A stretch of 64,000 bases of DNA from Rhodoplanes serenus (GCA_945893145.1 CAMDDZ010000014.1:1-64000); one strand, 5' to 3'; shown: positions 45,014-54,807, counted from the first letter of the stretch. The notes: generated by a model from the letters alone, not told the origin. A program made the numbers and translations.

Positions 45014-45999
45014 GCGGCAGCGATCTCCTTCATCAGCGTTTCGCTGATTGAAATGCCTTCGGCCTGGGCCTTTTCCCGCGTCTTAAGCCGCCGCGCGCCC
45101 GGCAGCCTTGCGCCGGCCTGGGCTTCGATCGAAGCAGCCAGCACGCCAAAGCGAGCGACGGCATCGCCACCAAACGCCGCCGCATCGAATGCCACAATCA
45201 ACTGGCCGGTGCCGGGCGGCGGGCCTTTGGCATCAAGATAGGACGATGCCTCCGCGGCAAAGTTCGAGCCGGTGAGGCCTGCGGCCAGCAGTTCGACCAT
45301 TAGCGCCAGCGCGACGCCCTTGGCGTCGCCCGCAGGGAACATCGTGCCGCCGAGCGCGGCGTCTGGATCGGTGGTCGGCTGGCCATTCGCGTCGAGCGCC
45401 CAGCCTTCGGGGATTTTCTCGCCGCGCTGCTTCGCCGCCATGATGTTGCCGCGCGCGACCTTCGATAGCGACAGGTCGATGACAAGCGGCGCGCGGCCCG
45501 GCAGCGGGCAGGCGAACGCGACCGGGTTGGTGCCGAACACCGGCTTCGAGCCGCCCCACGGCGCCATCGCGGATGGGGTGTTCACGAACATGATCGCGAC
45601 CAAGCCTGCTTGCGCGAGCCGTTCCACCGGCTGGCCGGCCGCGCCGCAATGGTGCGAGCGCCGGATCGCCCCCGTAGCGACACCCTGGTCGCGCGCCAGC
45701 ATGGGCAATGCGGCTTCCGCAGCCTCAAGGGCCGGAAACGCAAAGCCGTGCGCTGCATCGATGGCGATCAGGCCCGGCTTCGGCCGGGTCAGCACCGGCT
45801 TGGCAATCCCATCGACCTTGCCGATTTTCGCTTGGGCCGCGTACATCGGCACCCGCGAGAGCCCGTGACCTTTCAGTCCGTCGGCTTCGGCGGCGACCAG
45901 CGCGCGGGCAACGCTCTGTGCGTTCTCCGCAGCGGTGCGGCAGCGGGTCAGTGTGGTGACGACAAGATCGTGCGCTTGGGCCAGCGTCAGATTCGGCAT
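45010..45999 (-). CDS. Ldh family oxidoreductase (malate/L-lactate dehydrogenase-like)
   Basis: VARALVAAEADGLKGHGLSRVPMY...MAPWGGSKPVFGTNPVAFACPLPGRAPLVIDLSLSKVARGNI. Confidence 0.9.
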   Translation of the reverse strand: MPNLTLAQAHDLVVTTLTRCRTAAENAQSVARALVAAEADGLKGHGLSRVPMYAAQAKIGKVDGIAKPVLTRPKPGLIAIDAAHGFAFPALEAAEAALPMLARDQGVATGAIRRSHHCGAAGQPVERLAQAGLVAIMFVNTPSAMAPWGGSKPVFGTNPVAFACPLPGRAPLVIDLSLSKVARGNIMAAKQRGEKIPEGWALDANGQPTTDPDAALGGTMFPAGDAKGVALALMVELLAAGLTGSNFAAEASSYLDAKGPPPGTGQLIVAFDAAAFGGDAVARFGVLAASIEAQAGARLPGARRLKTREKAQAEGISISETLMKEIAAA

Positions 46000-46002
46000 G
46001 GC

Positions 46003-47055
46003 TCAGCCGACCACGAGCAGCCCGCCTATGACAAGCACGAGGATGACGATCGTTGTGCCGGTGACCGTGGCGACATGCCGCCAGCCCAGGCTCGCGATTG
46101 CCGTGATCGAGGTGCCGAGCCCAAGCGCGCCGATCGCGATCAGCAAGCCCCAGGTCGACACTTCAATGAGCACCGACTTGACCGGCGCGTAGATCGCGGC
46201 GAGCCCGAATGACGGAATGATGCTGTTGAGGATGCAGAGCGCGAGGAACACGAAGGCGAACACCGGGATCGGCACCTTCGCGGCATGCGTACCGCCGCCG
46301 GCGCGCGCGAACCAGGCGCCGATGCCGATTACCATCGGCAGCAGCAGGAAAACCCTGAACAATTTCACGATCACGGCGCTGTTGCCGACCGGCTCCGACA
46401 CCGCGTAGCCCGCGCCGACCACTTGCGCCACGTCGTGGATGGTCGCACCCAGCATCACGCCGGTCTTGGTCTCTGAGAAGCCGAGCCAGATGCAGAACAG
46501 CGGATAGACCACCATGGCGAGCGTCGAAAGCGCGTTCACCGCCACGACGACAAACGCGGTGTCCGCTTCTTTGCCCTTGTAGTCGGGCAGCACGGTCGTG
46601 GTGGCAAGCGTCGCCGAGGCGCCGCACACGGCAGTGCCGGCGCCGGCGAGCGCACCATAGGCATCGGTCTGCCCAAGCGCGCGGGCCAGCGCAAAGCCCG
46701 CGACCACGGTGAGGATCATCGACAGGATCACGATCAGCGCTGTGGCAAAGCCGAGCGCCACAATGTCGCCGAGCGCGATCCGCAGGCCGAGCAGCGCCAC
46801 CGCCCAGCGCAGCAGCGTCTTCACGCAGAACACGATACCGGGCTGGAACACCGGCCGCTGTGCCACCCCGTTAAGCGCAATACCGATGATCAGTGCGATC
46901 ACCATGGCGGGGATCGGCAGCGCCCGCGCCACCAGCGGTGCCGCCAGCACCGCCGCGATGGCGACCGCGGCCGAGAACGCAACGCCAGGCGCGAGACGGC
47001 GCAATGTTTCGGTCATCCGGGGCAATGCGGCGTCGGAGACGAGGTGATCAGCCAT
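46003..47055 (-). CDS. YeiH/UPF0324 family putative sulfate exporter
   Basis: PGIVFCVKTLLRWAVALLGLRI, CGASATLATTTVL, GATIHDVAQVVGAGYAVS. Confidence 0.85.
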   Translation of the reverse strand: MADHLVSDAALPRMTETLRRLAPGVAFSAAVAIAAVLAAPLVARALPIPAMVIALIIGIALNGVAQRPVFQPGIVFCVKTLLRWAVALLGLRIALGDIVALGFATALIVILSMILTVVAGFALARALGQTDAYGALAGAGTAVCGASATLATTTVLPDYKGKEADTAFVVVAVNALSTLAMVVYPLFCIWLGFSETKTGVMLGATIHDVAQVVGAGYAVSEPVGNSAVIVKLFRVFLLLPMVIGIGAWFARAGGGTHAAKVPIPVFAFVFLALCILNSIIPSFGLAAIYAPVKSVLIEVSTWGLLIAIGALGLGTSITAIASLGWRHVATVTGTTIVILVLVIGGLLVVG

Positions 47056-47114
47056 CGGACTTCAATGAACCGCGCGGTCCCGAAAGAGGAGCAATGAATT
47101 GCCTGGAACGTGGC

Positions 47115-48332
47115 TCACGCGCTCCGATAAAGCTTCGTCATCACGAATTCCCGGTGGCCGAGTGCTTCGGCGGCCGTGAGCCGGCCATTGGCGGTACGCA
47201 CGATCATCTCGATCAGCGCATCGCCGGCCTGCGGGATGGTCATGTCGCGGCGCAGGATGCCGGACACGTCCACGTCGATATGCTCGCCCATGGTGCGGAT
47301 GGTTTTCGGATTGCCGCTGATCTTAATCACCGGCACGATCGGATTGCCGATCACGTTGCCCTGACCGGTCGGGAAGGTGTGCACGGCGTAGCCGCCGGCC
47401 GCCATCAAGGTCACGCATTCGGCCGCGGCCGATGACGTGTCCATGTAATAGAGGCCGGCGCCCTTCTTCGGCGTCTCGGCCGGCAGCAGCACGTCGATAT
47501 AGGTGCACTCGCGGCCGATCTTTTCGAGATTGCCGAGTGCCTTCTCCTCGATGGTGGAGAGGCCGCCCGCAATGTTGCCCTTGGTCGGCTGCGAGTCCGA
47601 CAGGTCGTTGGTCTTGTGCGCCTGGATCACTTCGTCCTCGTAAGCTTGCCAGGTCTTCATCCACTTTTCGCCGACCTTCTTGTTGACGGCGCGCGCCTTG
47701 GCGAGGTGCTCGCCGCCGGTGATCTCGGAGGTTTCGCCGAACACACCGTGAATGCCGCGCGGGATCAGCTTGTCGTACATGTTGCCGACGGTCGGGCAGG
47801 AGGCGAGACCCGTGGTGGTGTCGCTCTCACCGCACTTGGTCGAAACCCAGAGATCGGAGATGTCGCACTCTTCGCGTTGCAGCTCCGACGCCATCTGCAC
47901 GTATTGCTTGGCGACGTAGGAGGCTTTGGCGATGGTCGCGATGTCGCCGTGGCCTTCGATGCCGAAGCCGGTCACCGGCTTGCCGGTCTTGGCGATGCCA
48001 TCGACCACGCGCTTGGTCCACTGGTCCTCGATGCCGATGACGACCACCGCCGCGACGTTCGGGTTGGCGCCGGTGCCGATCAGCGTGCGGAAATGCAGGT
48101 CGAGGTCCTCGCCGAATTGCAGCCGCCCGTAGGCGTGCGGCAGCGCCATGGTGCCCTTGATGTTGTTGGCGACCGCCTCACAGGCCGCGTTCGACAGATC
48201 GTCGAGCGGCAGGATGATGACGTGATTGCGTACGCCGACGCGGCCATTTTTGCGCCGCCAGCCCCAGAATGTGAGGTCTTGGTGGCCGTTCTTTTTCGCG
48301 ACCGCTTTGCCGTTCTTTTTCGCCTTCGCCAT
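47115..48332 (-). CDS. UxaA family hydrolase, large subunit (altronate dehydratase-like)
   Basis: [52 protein letters not shown]. Confidence 0.85.
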   Translation of the reverse strand: MAKAKKNGKAVAKKNGHQDLTFWGWRRKNGRVGVRNHVIILPLDDLSNAACEAVANNIKGTMALPHAYGRLQFGEDLDLHFRTLIGTGANPNVAAVVVIGIEDQWTKRVVDGIAKTGKPVTGFGIEGHGDIATIAKASYVAKQYVQMASELQREECDISDLWVSTKCGESDTTTGLASCPTVGNMYDKLIPRGIHGVFGETSEITGGEHLAKARAVNKKVGEKWMKTWQAYEDEVIQAHKTNDLSDSQPTKGNIAGGLSTIEEKALGNLEKIGRECTYIDVLLPAETPKKGAGLYYMDTSSAAAECVTLMAAGGYAVHTFPTGQGNVIGNPIVPVIKISGNPKTIRTMGEHIDVDVSGILRRDMTIPQAGDALIEMIVRTANGRLTAAEALGHREFVMTKLYRSA

Positions 48333-48402
48333 GGGGCTCACCTTTCCTCTGTCATTGGGGCACTCGCTTCGCTCGGCCGGGATGACGGCCGAGCCGAGGG
48401 GC

Positions 48403-48690
48403 TCACCACCGCTTGGTCTTGATATTGTGGACGTGGACGTGCTCGCCCTTGGCGATCTTGGCCTTGGCGATGCCGACGTCCTGGCCGTACTTCCAGATCG
48501 TGTCGCCCTTCTTGATATCCACAAGAGCGACCTTGTGGCCGATCGGCACGTCCATCTTGGCTTTCAGCTTGAACGACGAATTGTCGTGCGTGACGACGCA
48601 CAGCATGTCGGTGCCCTTTTTCAGGCCTTCGATCACGACGACCCCGACGGTGTCTTTGTTGTCGTGAACGAGAAGTTGTGGGATGGCCAT
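48403..48690 (-). CDS. UxaA family hydrolase, small SAF-domain subunit
   Basis: 95 aa, [45 protein letters not shown]. Confidence 0.85.
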   Translation of the reverse strand: MAIPQLLVHDNKDTVGVVVIEGLKKGTDMLCVVTHDNSSFKLKAKMDVPIGHKVALVDIKKGDTIWKYGQDVGIAKAKIAKGEHVHVHNIKTKRW

Positions 48691-48816
48691 CGCAGTCCTC
48701 GGCTCGAAATGGAGAGATTTCTTCTATAGGACAGCCTGCGGGGGAGTCGAGCGCCCTGTCCCAAGCTGGTGGGCTTGGCATATGTTGTCTGTGGGCGGCT
48801 GAGCGGAGAATCGGAA

Positions 48817-49707
48817 ATGAATCCACATATGTCCGTGCCGATAGCCCCGCCGCTCGATTACGTCCTGGTGCCTGACGCCTTCAAACTCCCGCCAGGCCTG
48901 AACTTCGGCGGCACCTCCGGCATCGCGCTCAACTCCAAAGGCCATATTTTTGTGCTGCACCGCGGCCCGCAGCCGCTGATGGAATTCGATGCCGACGGCA
49001 ATTTCATTCGCGGCTGGGGCGACGGCATGTTCGAGCGCCCGCATGGGCTGCGGATCGACGCGCAAGACAACATCTGGACCACCGATGTGGCGGCGCATGT
49101 CGTTTACAAGTTCAACCCCGCTGGACGGATCGTGATGGTGCTCGGGGTGAAGGGCCGCGCTGGCGAGGTGCACGAGTTCGGTCATCTGCGGCTGTTCCAC
49201 GAACCGAGCGACGCGGCGGTCGGACCGAGCGGCGACCTTTATGTGTTGCAAGGTCACGGCAAGGCCGAGTCGCGCGTGCTGAAATTCGACCGCGACGGCA
49301 ACTTTGTCAAAACGTGGGGCAAGACTGGCAAGGAGTCCGGCGAGTTCAACGTGCCCCATTCGATCGTGTTCGACGCCAAGGGGCTGCTGTACATCGCCGA
49401 CCGCAGCAACGGCCGTATTCAGGTGTTCGACCACGACGGCAATTATGTCCGCGAGTCGAAGCACCCCGGTCCGCCCTGCGGGCTATTCATGACCGACGAT
49501 CAATTCATCTGGCTGGCGCACGGTCACATGGGCCGCATCATGAAGCTCGATCTCGCCGGCAACGTGCTGGGCGAAATCCCCGGCACCGGGCCGGGCAAGG
49601 GCACCGGCCAGTACGGCGAAGCGCACTACATCGCGGTCAGCAAACGCGGCGAGATTTTCGTCGCCGACACGCTGAACTGGCGGGTGTTGAAGTATGTGCG
49701 GCGATAA
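48817..49707 (+). CDS. NHL-repeat protein, peptidyl-alpha-hydroxyglycine alpha-amidating lyase-like
   Basis: FVLHRGPQPLMEFDADGNFIRGWGDGMFERPHGLRIDAQDNIWTTDVAAHVVYKF repeats. Confidence 0.75.
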   Translation: MNPHMSVPIAPPLDYVLVPDAFKLPPGLNFGGTSGIALNSKGHIFVLHRGPQPLMEFDADGNFIRGWGDGMFERPHGLRIDAQDNIWTTDVAAHVVYKFNPAGRIVMVLGVKGRAGEVHEFGHLRLFHEPSDAAVGPSGDLYVLQGHGKAESRVLKFDRDGNFVKTWGKTGKESGEFNVPHSIVFDAKGLLYIADRSNGRIQVFDHDGNYVRESKHPGPPCGLFMTDDQFIWLAHGHMGRIMKLDLAGNVLGEIPGTGPGKGTGQYGEAHYIAVSKRGEIFVADTLNWRVLKYVRR

Positions 49708-49716
49708 CGGTCTCGT

Positions 49717-50688
49717 TTATTTGCGCCGCACTCCGGCCATGTCGACCATCTGCGCGTAGACCGGCATGTCCTTGCGTATGCTCGCGATGGCTTCATCCTG
49801 CGTGGTGCCAACGGAATCGATGCCGAGATTCGCGAAAATCTTGATGATGTCCGGGTCGCGGGCGATGACCCGCAAGGCTGCGGCGAGACGGTCGATGACC
49901 TCCTTCGGCACACCGCTGCCCACCGCATACCCGTTCCACGCGATGTATTCGAAGCCCGGAATGGTTTCCGCCACCGTCGGGACATTGGGAAGTTGCGGCA
50001 TGCGCTGCGGCGTCGACACCGCCAGCGCCTTCACGGTGCCGGCTCGCGTGGGCTCGATCAGGTCGGACGAATTGCCGAAGTGCATCTGCACCGACTTCGA
50101 CAGCACGGCTGTCAGCGCCGCCTGGCCGCCGCCAAACGGAACATGCACCATGTCGAGCTTTTCCTTGCCCGCCAGATAGGCCGTCGACAGGTGGTTGTTG
50201 GTGGCCGGACCGCCGCTCGAATAGGTGATCTTGCCGGGGTTGGCCCGCGCGTAATCGATGAACTCGCGCAGCGTGGAGTAGGGCGCATCCTTGTCGACCA
50301 CCATCACCATGCCGTTGGTGCCGGTGATGCTGAGGGGCACGAGGTCCTTCAAAGGTTCGTAGTTCACCTTCTGCGCCAGCGGCAGGACGGTGAAGATGGT
50401 GCTGCCGAGAAACAGCAGCGTGTAGCCGTCACGCGGCGCGTTCAGCGCATAATCGACGCCGATCGCGCCGCCGGCGCCAAGCTTGTTCTCGATGACAAAG
50501 GTCTGCCCAAGCATCTTGCTGAGCCGATCGGCGGTCATGCGTGCCATCGTGTCCGTGACGCCTCCGACGCCGTAGGGCACCACCACCTTGACGGTGCGGC
50601 TCGGCCATTGCTGAGCAGCGGAAGGCTGCGCCGATAGCGCAAACGCCACGCATGCGCTCATCGCTGCGAGCCATTGTTTGAATTTCAT
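49717..50688 (-). CDS. Bug-family tripartite tricarboxylate transporter substrate-binding protein
   Basis: Signal peptide; WPSRTVKVVVPYGVGGVTDTMARMTADRLSKMLGQTFVIENKLGAGGAIG. Confidence 0.9.
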   Translation of the reverse strand: MKFKQWLAAMSACVAFALSAQPSAAQQWPSRTVKVVVPYGVGGVTDTMARMTADRLSKMLGQTFVIENKLGAGGAIGVDYALNAPRDGYTLLFLGSTIFTVLPLAQKVNYEPLKDLVPLSITGTNGMVMVVDKDAPYSTLREFIDYARANPGKITYSSGGPATNNHLSTAYLAGKEKLDMVHVPFGGGQAALTAVLSKSVQMHFGNSSDLIEPTRAGTVKALAVSTPQRMPQLPNVPTVAETIPGFEYIAWNGYAVGSGVPKEVIDRLAAALRVIARDPDIIKIFANLGIDSVGTTQDEAIASIRKDMPVYAQMVDMAGVRRK

Positions 50689-50726
50689 TGTCGTCTCCAT
50701 CGTTTTGATCGCGGCGCGGCGGATGC

Positions 50727-52037
50727 TCAAGGAACGTAAACCCACAAATCGACCTGCAGCTGTGCGTCCGGCACCGGAAGCCACGGCACCTCGATGGGCG
50801 AGAGCGGCAGCGGCATGCCGCCGGTCGCCTCCGACCAGACTTCGAGTGTCGCCGGAAGGTCTGCGAGATCGGCGTGATACTGCTGAATGCGGACCGCGTT
50901 TTTGAGGCTGGTGCCGGCGGCCCGGCAGATCGTTTCCGCTTGCGCCAGGATTTCTTGCAACTCGGCTTTCACCGGCATCGCATAGAACGGCTGCGCCGGA
51001 TCGGCTTTGGCCTCCGGTACCAGCGCGCCATCGCGCACCGCCATCAGGCCGGAGATGAGCAGCAGGTCGCCGGCGCGGATCGCGGTAGAGCCGCCTTGAA
51101 ACAGCGGCGGGATCGGCGCGACCACCTGCTTTTTGGTTTTGCCGTCCTTGGCGAGCGCGATGGTGTTGATCTCGATGCGCAGCTCGGCCTGGATGAATCC
51201 GGGTGTCGCGGTTGCGATGATCGTCGTCGCGGGCTCCACCGGAAAGTGCTGGGCCCAGACCTGGCGGAAGCCCGGAATGTCCTCCTGGTCGCGCAGATAA
51301 ACTTGCGCCTTCACCACCGTATCCAAACCGGCGTTGACGGCTTCCAGCGTCGGCTTGAGCTTTCTTTTGATGATGAAATCGGTCTCGAGCATGATCGGCG
51401 TGCCCTTCCAAAGGCCGTGGGCACGCCGCGCTTCGGGATCGACCGGCAGATCTTTTTCGTCGCGCGCCTCGGCGGTCTGGCCCGGCACGAAGCGGAAATC
51501 GCCGGCGCTCAGCGCCGGGCTGTATCCGGAGCTGGCGTGGATCTTATAAGCGCCAGCTTTCGTCTCGTGTTGGACGTCGAAGCCCTTGCCCGGAATGGCC
51601 GCCATCACCTGCACTTCCATGGTCTGTCCGGTGCGGGCAAAGCGGCGATGAATATTGGACGTCGAAGGCGGGATTTTGCCTTTGAAGAATTCGCGCCGGG
51701 TCTGGTGGTAGCCGTCCACGACATTCGGCGAGGTGTAATATTGATCGATTCGGACCACATGGCTCGGGCTCGATCCGCCTGCGGCGAGCACCTCGGCGAC
51801 GTTCTGAAAGATGCGCCGTGCTTCGCGGTGCGACTTCGACGGACCGTCGAATGGATGTCCGAACCGCAGCACATCCGGCGCCATGGCGTGAACGTAGTCC
51901 GTGCCGCATTGCCCAGTTGCGAACAGCCATCGTCCGGCCCGAACGCCGCGCGCCCAGCGGTGTGGGGTGCCCGGAACCGCGGCCGGCAGGATGGCCTCGA
52001 TCGCGGCTGATGCGGGTACTTTTTTCTTGGAGCTCAT
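50727..52037 (-). CDS. RidA-like protein with three tandem RidA-type domains
   Basis: 436 aa; three segments each with RidA pattern (entry strands ...VFATGQ/RFVPGQ/LLISGL, helix QNVAEVLAAGG/LKPTLEAVNAG/LAQAETICRAAG, ...VVRIDQYY/VVKAQVYL/AVRIQQYH). Confidence 0.75.
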   Translation of the reverse strand: MSSKKKVPASAAIEAILPAAVPGTPHRWARGVRAGRWLFATGQCGTDYVHAMAPDVLRFGHPFDGPSKSHREARRIFQNVAEVLAAGGSSPSHVVRIDQYYTSPNVVDGYHQTRREFFKGKIPPSTSNIHRRFARTGQTMEVQVMAAIPGKGFDVQHETKAGAYKIHASSGYSPALSAGDFRFVPGQTAEARDEKDLPVDPEARRAHGLWKGTPIMLETDFIIKRKLKPTLEAVNAGLDTVVKAQVYLRDQEDIPGFRQVWAQHFPVEPATTIIATATPGFIQAELRIEINTIALAKDGKTKKQVVAPIPPLFQGGSTAIRAGDLLLISGLMAVRDGALVPEAKADPAQPFYAMPVKAELQEILAQAETICRAAGTSLKNAVRIQQYHADLADLPATLEVWSEATGGMPLPLSPIEVPWLPVPDAQLQVDLWVYVP

Positions 52038-52108
52038 GATCCAGTCAGGATGGCCGCGATCCAGGCCGTGAACAAGACATCACGCAAGATGCAGGCCATG
52101 CGTTTGGG

Positions 52109-52960
52109 CTAATCGAGATTGAAGCCCTTCTTCCTGACGAACGCCCCGAAGTCCGGCCGCTGCGGCACGCCGTATTGCCGAGCCTTGTCCTCCGACCAGC
52201 CGTAGAACGCGACGTCGCCCCAGCGCGCCGGATCGCGCGGCTTGTAGGGATGGATGGCGGCGCGGCGCTTGTCATAGGCGTCGATGCGCGCCGCGAGATC
52301 GCCTTCGTCATAACGGCCTTGATGCAGCGTACTTTCGAGGCCGAGCCGTGCGCTGGCGTGGCCCGCGTCCGAGGGCCAGCCCACGCATAGGCCGGCAACC
52401 GGGATCACCCGCTGCGGCAGCTTCAGCATGTCGCTGACCTTCTGCGAGTGGTCGCGGATCACGCTGATCGGGCAGGTGCCGAGGCCGACCGCATCGGCGG
52501 CGGCGATGAACGTGGCCAGCACGATCCCGGCATCGACCGCGGCGTTGAAGAACTGGTCGAGATGATCGTTGGGGAACGGCTTGCCGCGCATCCGCGCGAT
52601 CTCCGGCAGGCGGCGGCCGTTGGCGAGGAACACCAGGAAGGCCGGCGCCGAGCGGATGAACGGCTGATCCGGGATCAGATCGGCAATGACGTTCTGCTCG
52701 GGTTTTTCCAGAATCACGATGTCGGCTTGCTGCAAGTCGCTCTTGCTGGGCGCGGAGAGTGCACAGGCGCACAACAGGCGCAGCAGCGCCGGATCGACCG
52801 TGCGATCGGCGTAGCGCCGCTGCACCCGCCGTCCCGCCATGCGGGCGAGCGCGTCGAGGCCCGGGAGGTTCTCGTCGACGGGCAACGTCTCGCCGAAGCG
52901 CCGGCTGAGCGCATCGCGGAGGGCTTTGGCATGTTCAGGGCTTGGCTCGGGGCTTGGCAT
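52109..52960 (-). CDS. nitroreductase family protein
   Basis: MAGRRVQRRYADRTVDPALLRLLCACALSAPSKSDLQ...GLGTCPISVIRDH. Confidence 0.85.
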   Translation of the reverse strand: MPSPEPSPEHAKALRDALSRRFGETLPVDENLPGLDALARMAGRRVQRRYADRTVDPALLRLLCACALSAPSKSDLQQADIVILEKPEQNVIADLIPDQPFIRSAPAFLVFLANGRRLPEIARMRGKPFPNDHLDQFFNAAVDAGIVLATFIAAADAVGLGTCPISVIRDHSQKVSDMLKLPQRVIPVAGLCVGWPSDAGHASARLGLESTLHQGRYDEGDLAARIDAYDKRRAAIHPYKPRDPARWGDVAFYGWSEDKARQYGVPQRPDFGAFVRKKGFNLD

Positions 52961-53003
52961 GGGCGGGCGTTCCGGTATTCATGGGGCGGGGAAGCATTCT
53001 GTC

Positions 53004-53732
53004 ATGGCCGAAGGTTCCGAAGCGATGCTCTCGGTGGAGGTCTGGCGCGGCACGGAAGCGGGCGCGTTCCAGACCTTTCGCGTGCCGCAGCGCGCGCACC
53101 AGACCATCCTCGACGTGGTGACCGAGATCCAGCGCGATCTCGACGCGACGTTGTCCTACCGCTTCGCCTGCCGGGTCGGCATGTGCGGCTCCTGCGCCAT
53201 GGTGGTGAACGGCCGCCCGCGCTGGACCTGCCGCACGCGCGTCAGTGAGGTGGTGAGCCCCGACGGCGCGTTGCGGCTCGAGCCGCTGCGCAACTTCACG
53301 GTGGTGAAGGACTTGGCCGTCGAGATGACCACGTTCTTCGACAAATGGCGCGACGCCAAAGGCTCCTTCGACCCGGGTGACGCCAGGGCGGACTTCCACG
53401 TCGTGCCGCCCGCTAGCACGGAGCGGCAGGCGGCCGACGCCGGCATCGAATGCATCGGCTGCGGCGTCTGCTATTCGGCTTGCGACGTGGTGGCTTGGGA
53501 CAAGGATTATCTCGGCCCCGCCGCGCTCAACCGAGCCTGGACCTTGGTCAATGACGTGCGCGACGGCGGCAACGACGCGCGGATCGCCGCGGTGTCGGGC
53601 AGCGCCGGCTGCCACGCCTGTCACGCTCACATGAACTGCACGGAATTCTGCCCGCGCGGCATCGCACCGACCTATTCGATTGCAGGGCTGAAGCGCGCCA
53701 TGATGACGCGTGCGCTGCGGAGACGGCCGTGA
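53004..53732 (+). CDS. succinate dehydrogenase/fumarate reductase-like iron-sulfur subunit
   Basis: CRVGMCGSCAMVVNGRPRWTC [2Fe-2S]; CIGCGVCYSAC; CHAHMNCTEFCPRGI. Confidence 0.9.
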   Translation: MAEGSEAMLSVEVWRGTEAGAFQTFRVPQRAHQTILDVVTEIQRDLDATLSYRFACRVGMCGSCAMVVNGRPRWTCRTRVSEVVSPDGALRLEPLRNFTVVKDLAVEMTTFFDKWRDAKGSFDPGDARADFHVVPPASTERQAADAGIECIGCGVCYSACDVVAWDKDYLGPAALNRAWTLVNDVRDGGNDARIAAVSGSAGCHACHAHMNCTEFCPRGIAPTYSIAGLKRAMMTRALRRRP

Positions 53733-54058
53733 CCGCCTGGATGTTCCTGTTGCAGCGCGCGTCGGCCGCGGTGCTGGCGTTCGCGGTGTCGGTGCATCTC
53801 GCCACCATCCTCTACGCGGTGCGCGGCGGGCTGACGGCGGGCGAAGTGCTGGCACGCACGCGCGGCAACGGCTGGTTCCTCGCTTTCTATCTGCTGTTCG
53901 TCGTCGCCGTGACGCTGCACGCGCCGATCGGGCTGCGCAACATCCTGCGCGAATGGACGCCCTGGCGCGGCCGCTCGCTCGACGTGGCGCTGGCGCTGTT
54001 CGCGCTCGTGCTGCTGGGGTTCGGCACGCGTGCGGCGTTCGCCGTGTACCTGACATGA
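53729..54058 (+). CDS. SDH/FRD-like membrane anchor subunit 1
   Basis: 3-TM, LLQRASAAVLAFAVSVHLATI, TLHAPIGLRNILREW; GTGA overlap with Fe-S subunit. Confidence 0.75.
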   Translation: MTAWMFLLQRASAAVLAFAVSVHLATILYAVRGGLTAGEVLARTRGNGWFLAFYLLFVVAVTLHAPIGLRNILREWTPWRGRSLDVALALFALVLLGFGTRAAFAVYLT

Positions 54059-54396
54059 TCCGCGCCTCGCACAAGCAGCCTGGCTTTCTCGCGGCGCTCC
54101 TGCACCGACTCGCCGGCATCGCTCTCGCGGTGTTCCTGCCTATTCATTTTCTGGCGCTGGCGACCGCACTCAATGGCGCCGATGCGCTCGATTCTTTCCT
54201 TAAGGCCACGGCGCATCCGCTGCTGAAATTCTCCGAAGGCGCCATCGTGGTCGCGCTGGCGCTCCACATGGCGCTCGGGCTGCGCGTGCTGGCGGTTGAA
54301 TTTCTGCCGCTGCGCGAGCGCACCCGCGTCGTGGTCTCGCTCTGCCTGGCGGCGGGCTTTGCGGTCGGATTACTTTTTCTGCTCAACGCCGGCTGA
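54055..54396 (+). CDS. SDH/FRD-like membrane anchor subunit 2
   Basis: LLHRLAGIALAVFLPIHFLALATAL, LALHMALGLRVLAVEF; ATGA overlap. Confidence 0.75.
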   Translation: MIRASHKQPGFLAALLHRLAGIALAVFLPIHFLALATALNGADALDSFLKATAHPLLKFSEGAIVVALALHMALGLRVLAVEFLPLRERTRVVVSLCLAAGFAVGLLFLLNAG

Positions 54397-54807
54397 TCAG
54401 AGTACCCGGATGAACGGCCGCTCGGCGGAGGGGTCTATCTCGACCTGCGCGCCGTTTGGGATCGCTTGCGTGATGTCACAATCGAAGCCTGAGATCATGG
54501 TGAAGTCGGCGAGCGCTGCGCCTTGCGCCATGATCGGGTTGACGGCGTTGAGCACCAGCGCCGCCGGCATCACGCCGCGCGACTGCATCTCATAGAGCAT
54601 CCAGGCGGTGGCGACGCCGCCCTTCGCCGCATCCAGCACCAGCACGCGGCCGACGTAGCTCTCGCCCGCGAGCTTGTGCTCCGGCCGCGAGAACGTGCCC
54701 TTGATGCGATCGAGGTCGTAGCGTGCCGAGAAGCCATCCTTGGCGACCAGCGCTTGGCCTTGCAGCTTGCGGCCCATGCCGGCCGTGGCGTGGAAAATCT
54801 TGCTCAT
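54397..54807 (-). CDS. aconitase X swivel domain (DUF126) protein
   Basis: GESYVGRVLVLDAAKGGVATAWMLYEMQSRGVMPAALVLNAVNPIMAQGAALADFTMISGFD. Confidence 0.85.
   Translation of the reverse strand: MSKIFHATAGMGRKLQGQALVAKDGFSARYDLDRIKGTFSRPEHKLAGESYVGRVLVLDAAKGGVATAWMLYEMQSRGVMPAALVLNAVNPIMAQGAALADFTMISGFDCDITQAIPNGAQVEIDPSAERPFIRVL

Noticed and set aside
48340-48410. Possible further copy of a palindromic repeat (gcactcgcttcgctcggccgggatgacggccgagccg)
   Set aside because: Only partial inverted symmetry; insufficient to call an element.
53610-53660. CxxCH heme-c-like motif (CHACH) in the SDH-like Fe-S subunit
   Set aside because: The segment aligns with the normal SdhB CH..MNC...CP cluster ligands; protein has no signal peptide, so c-type heme attachment is unlikely.
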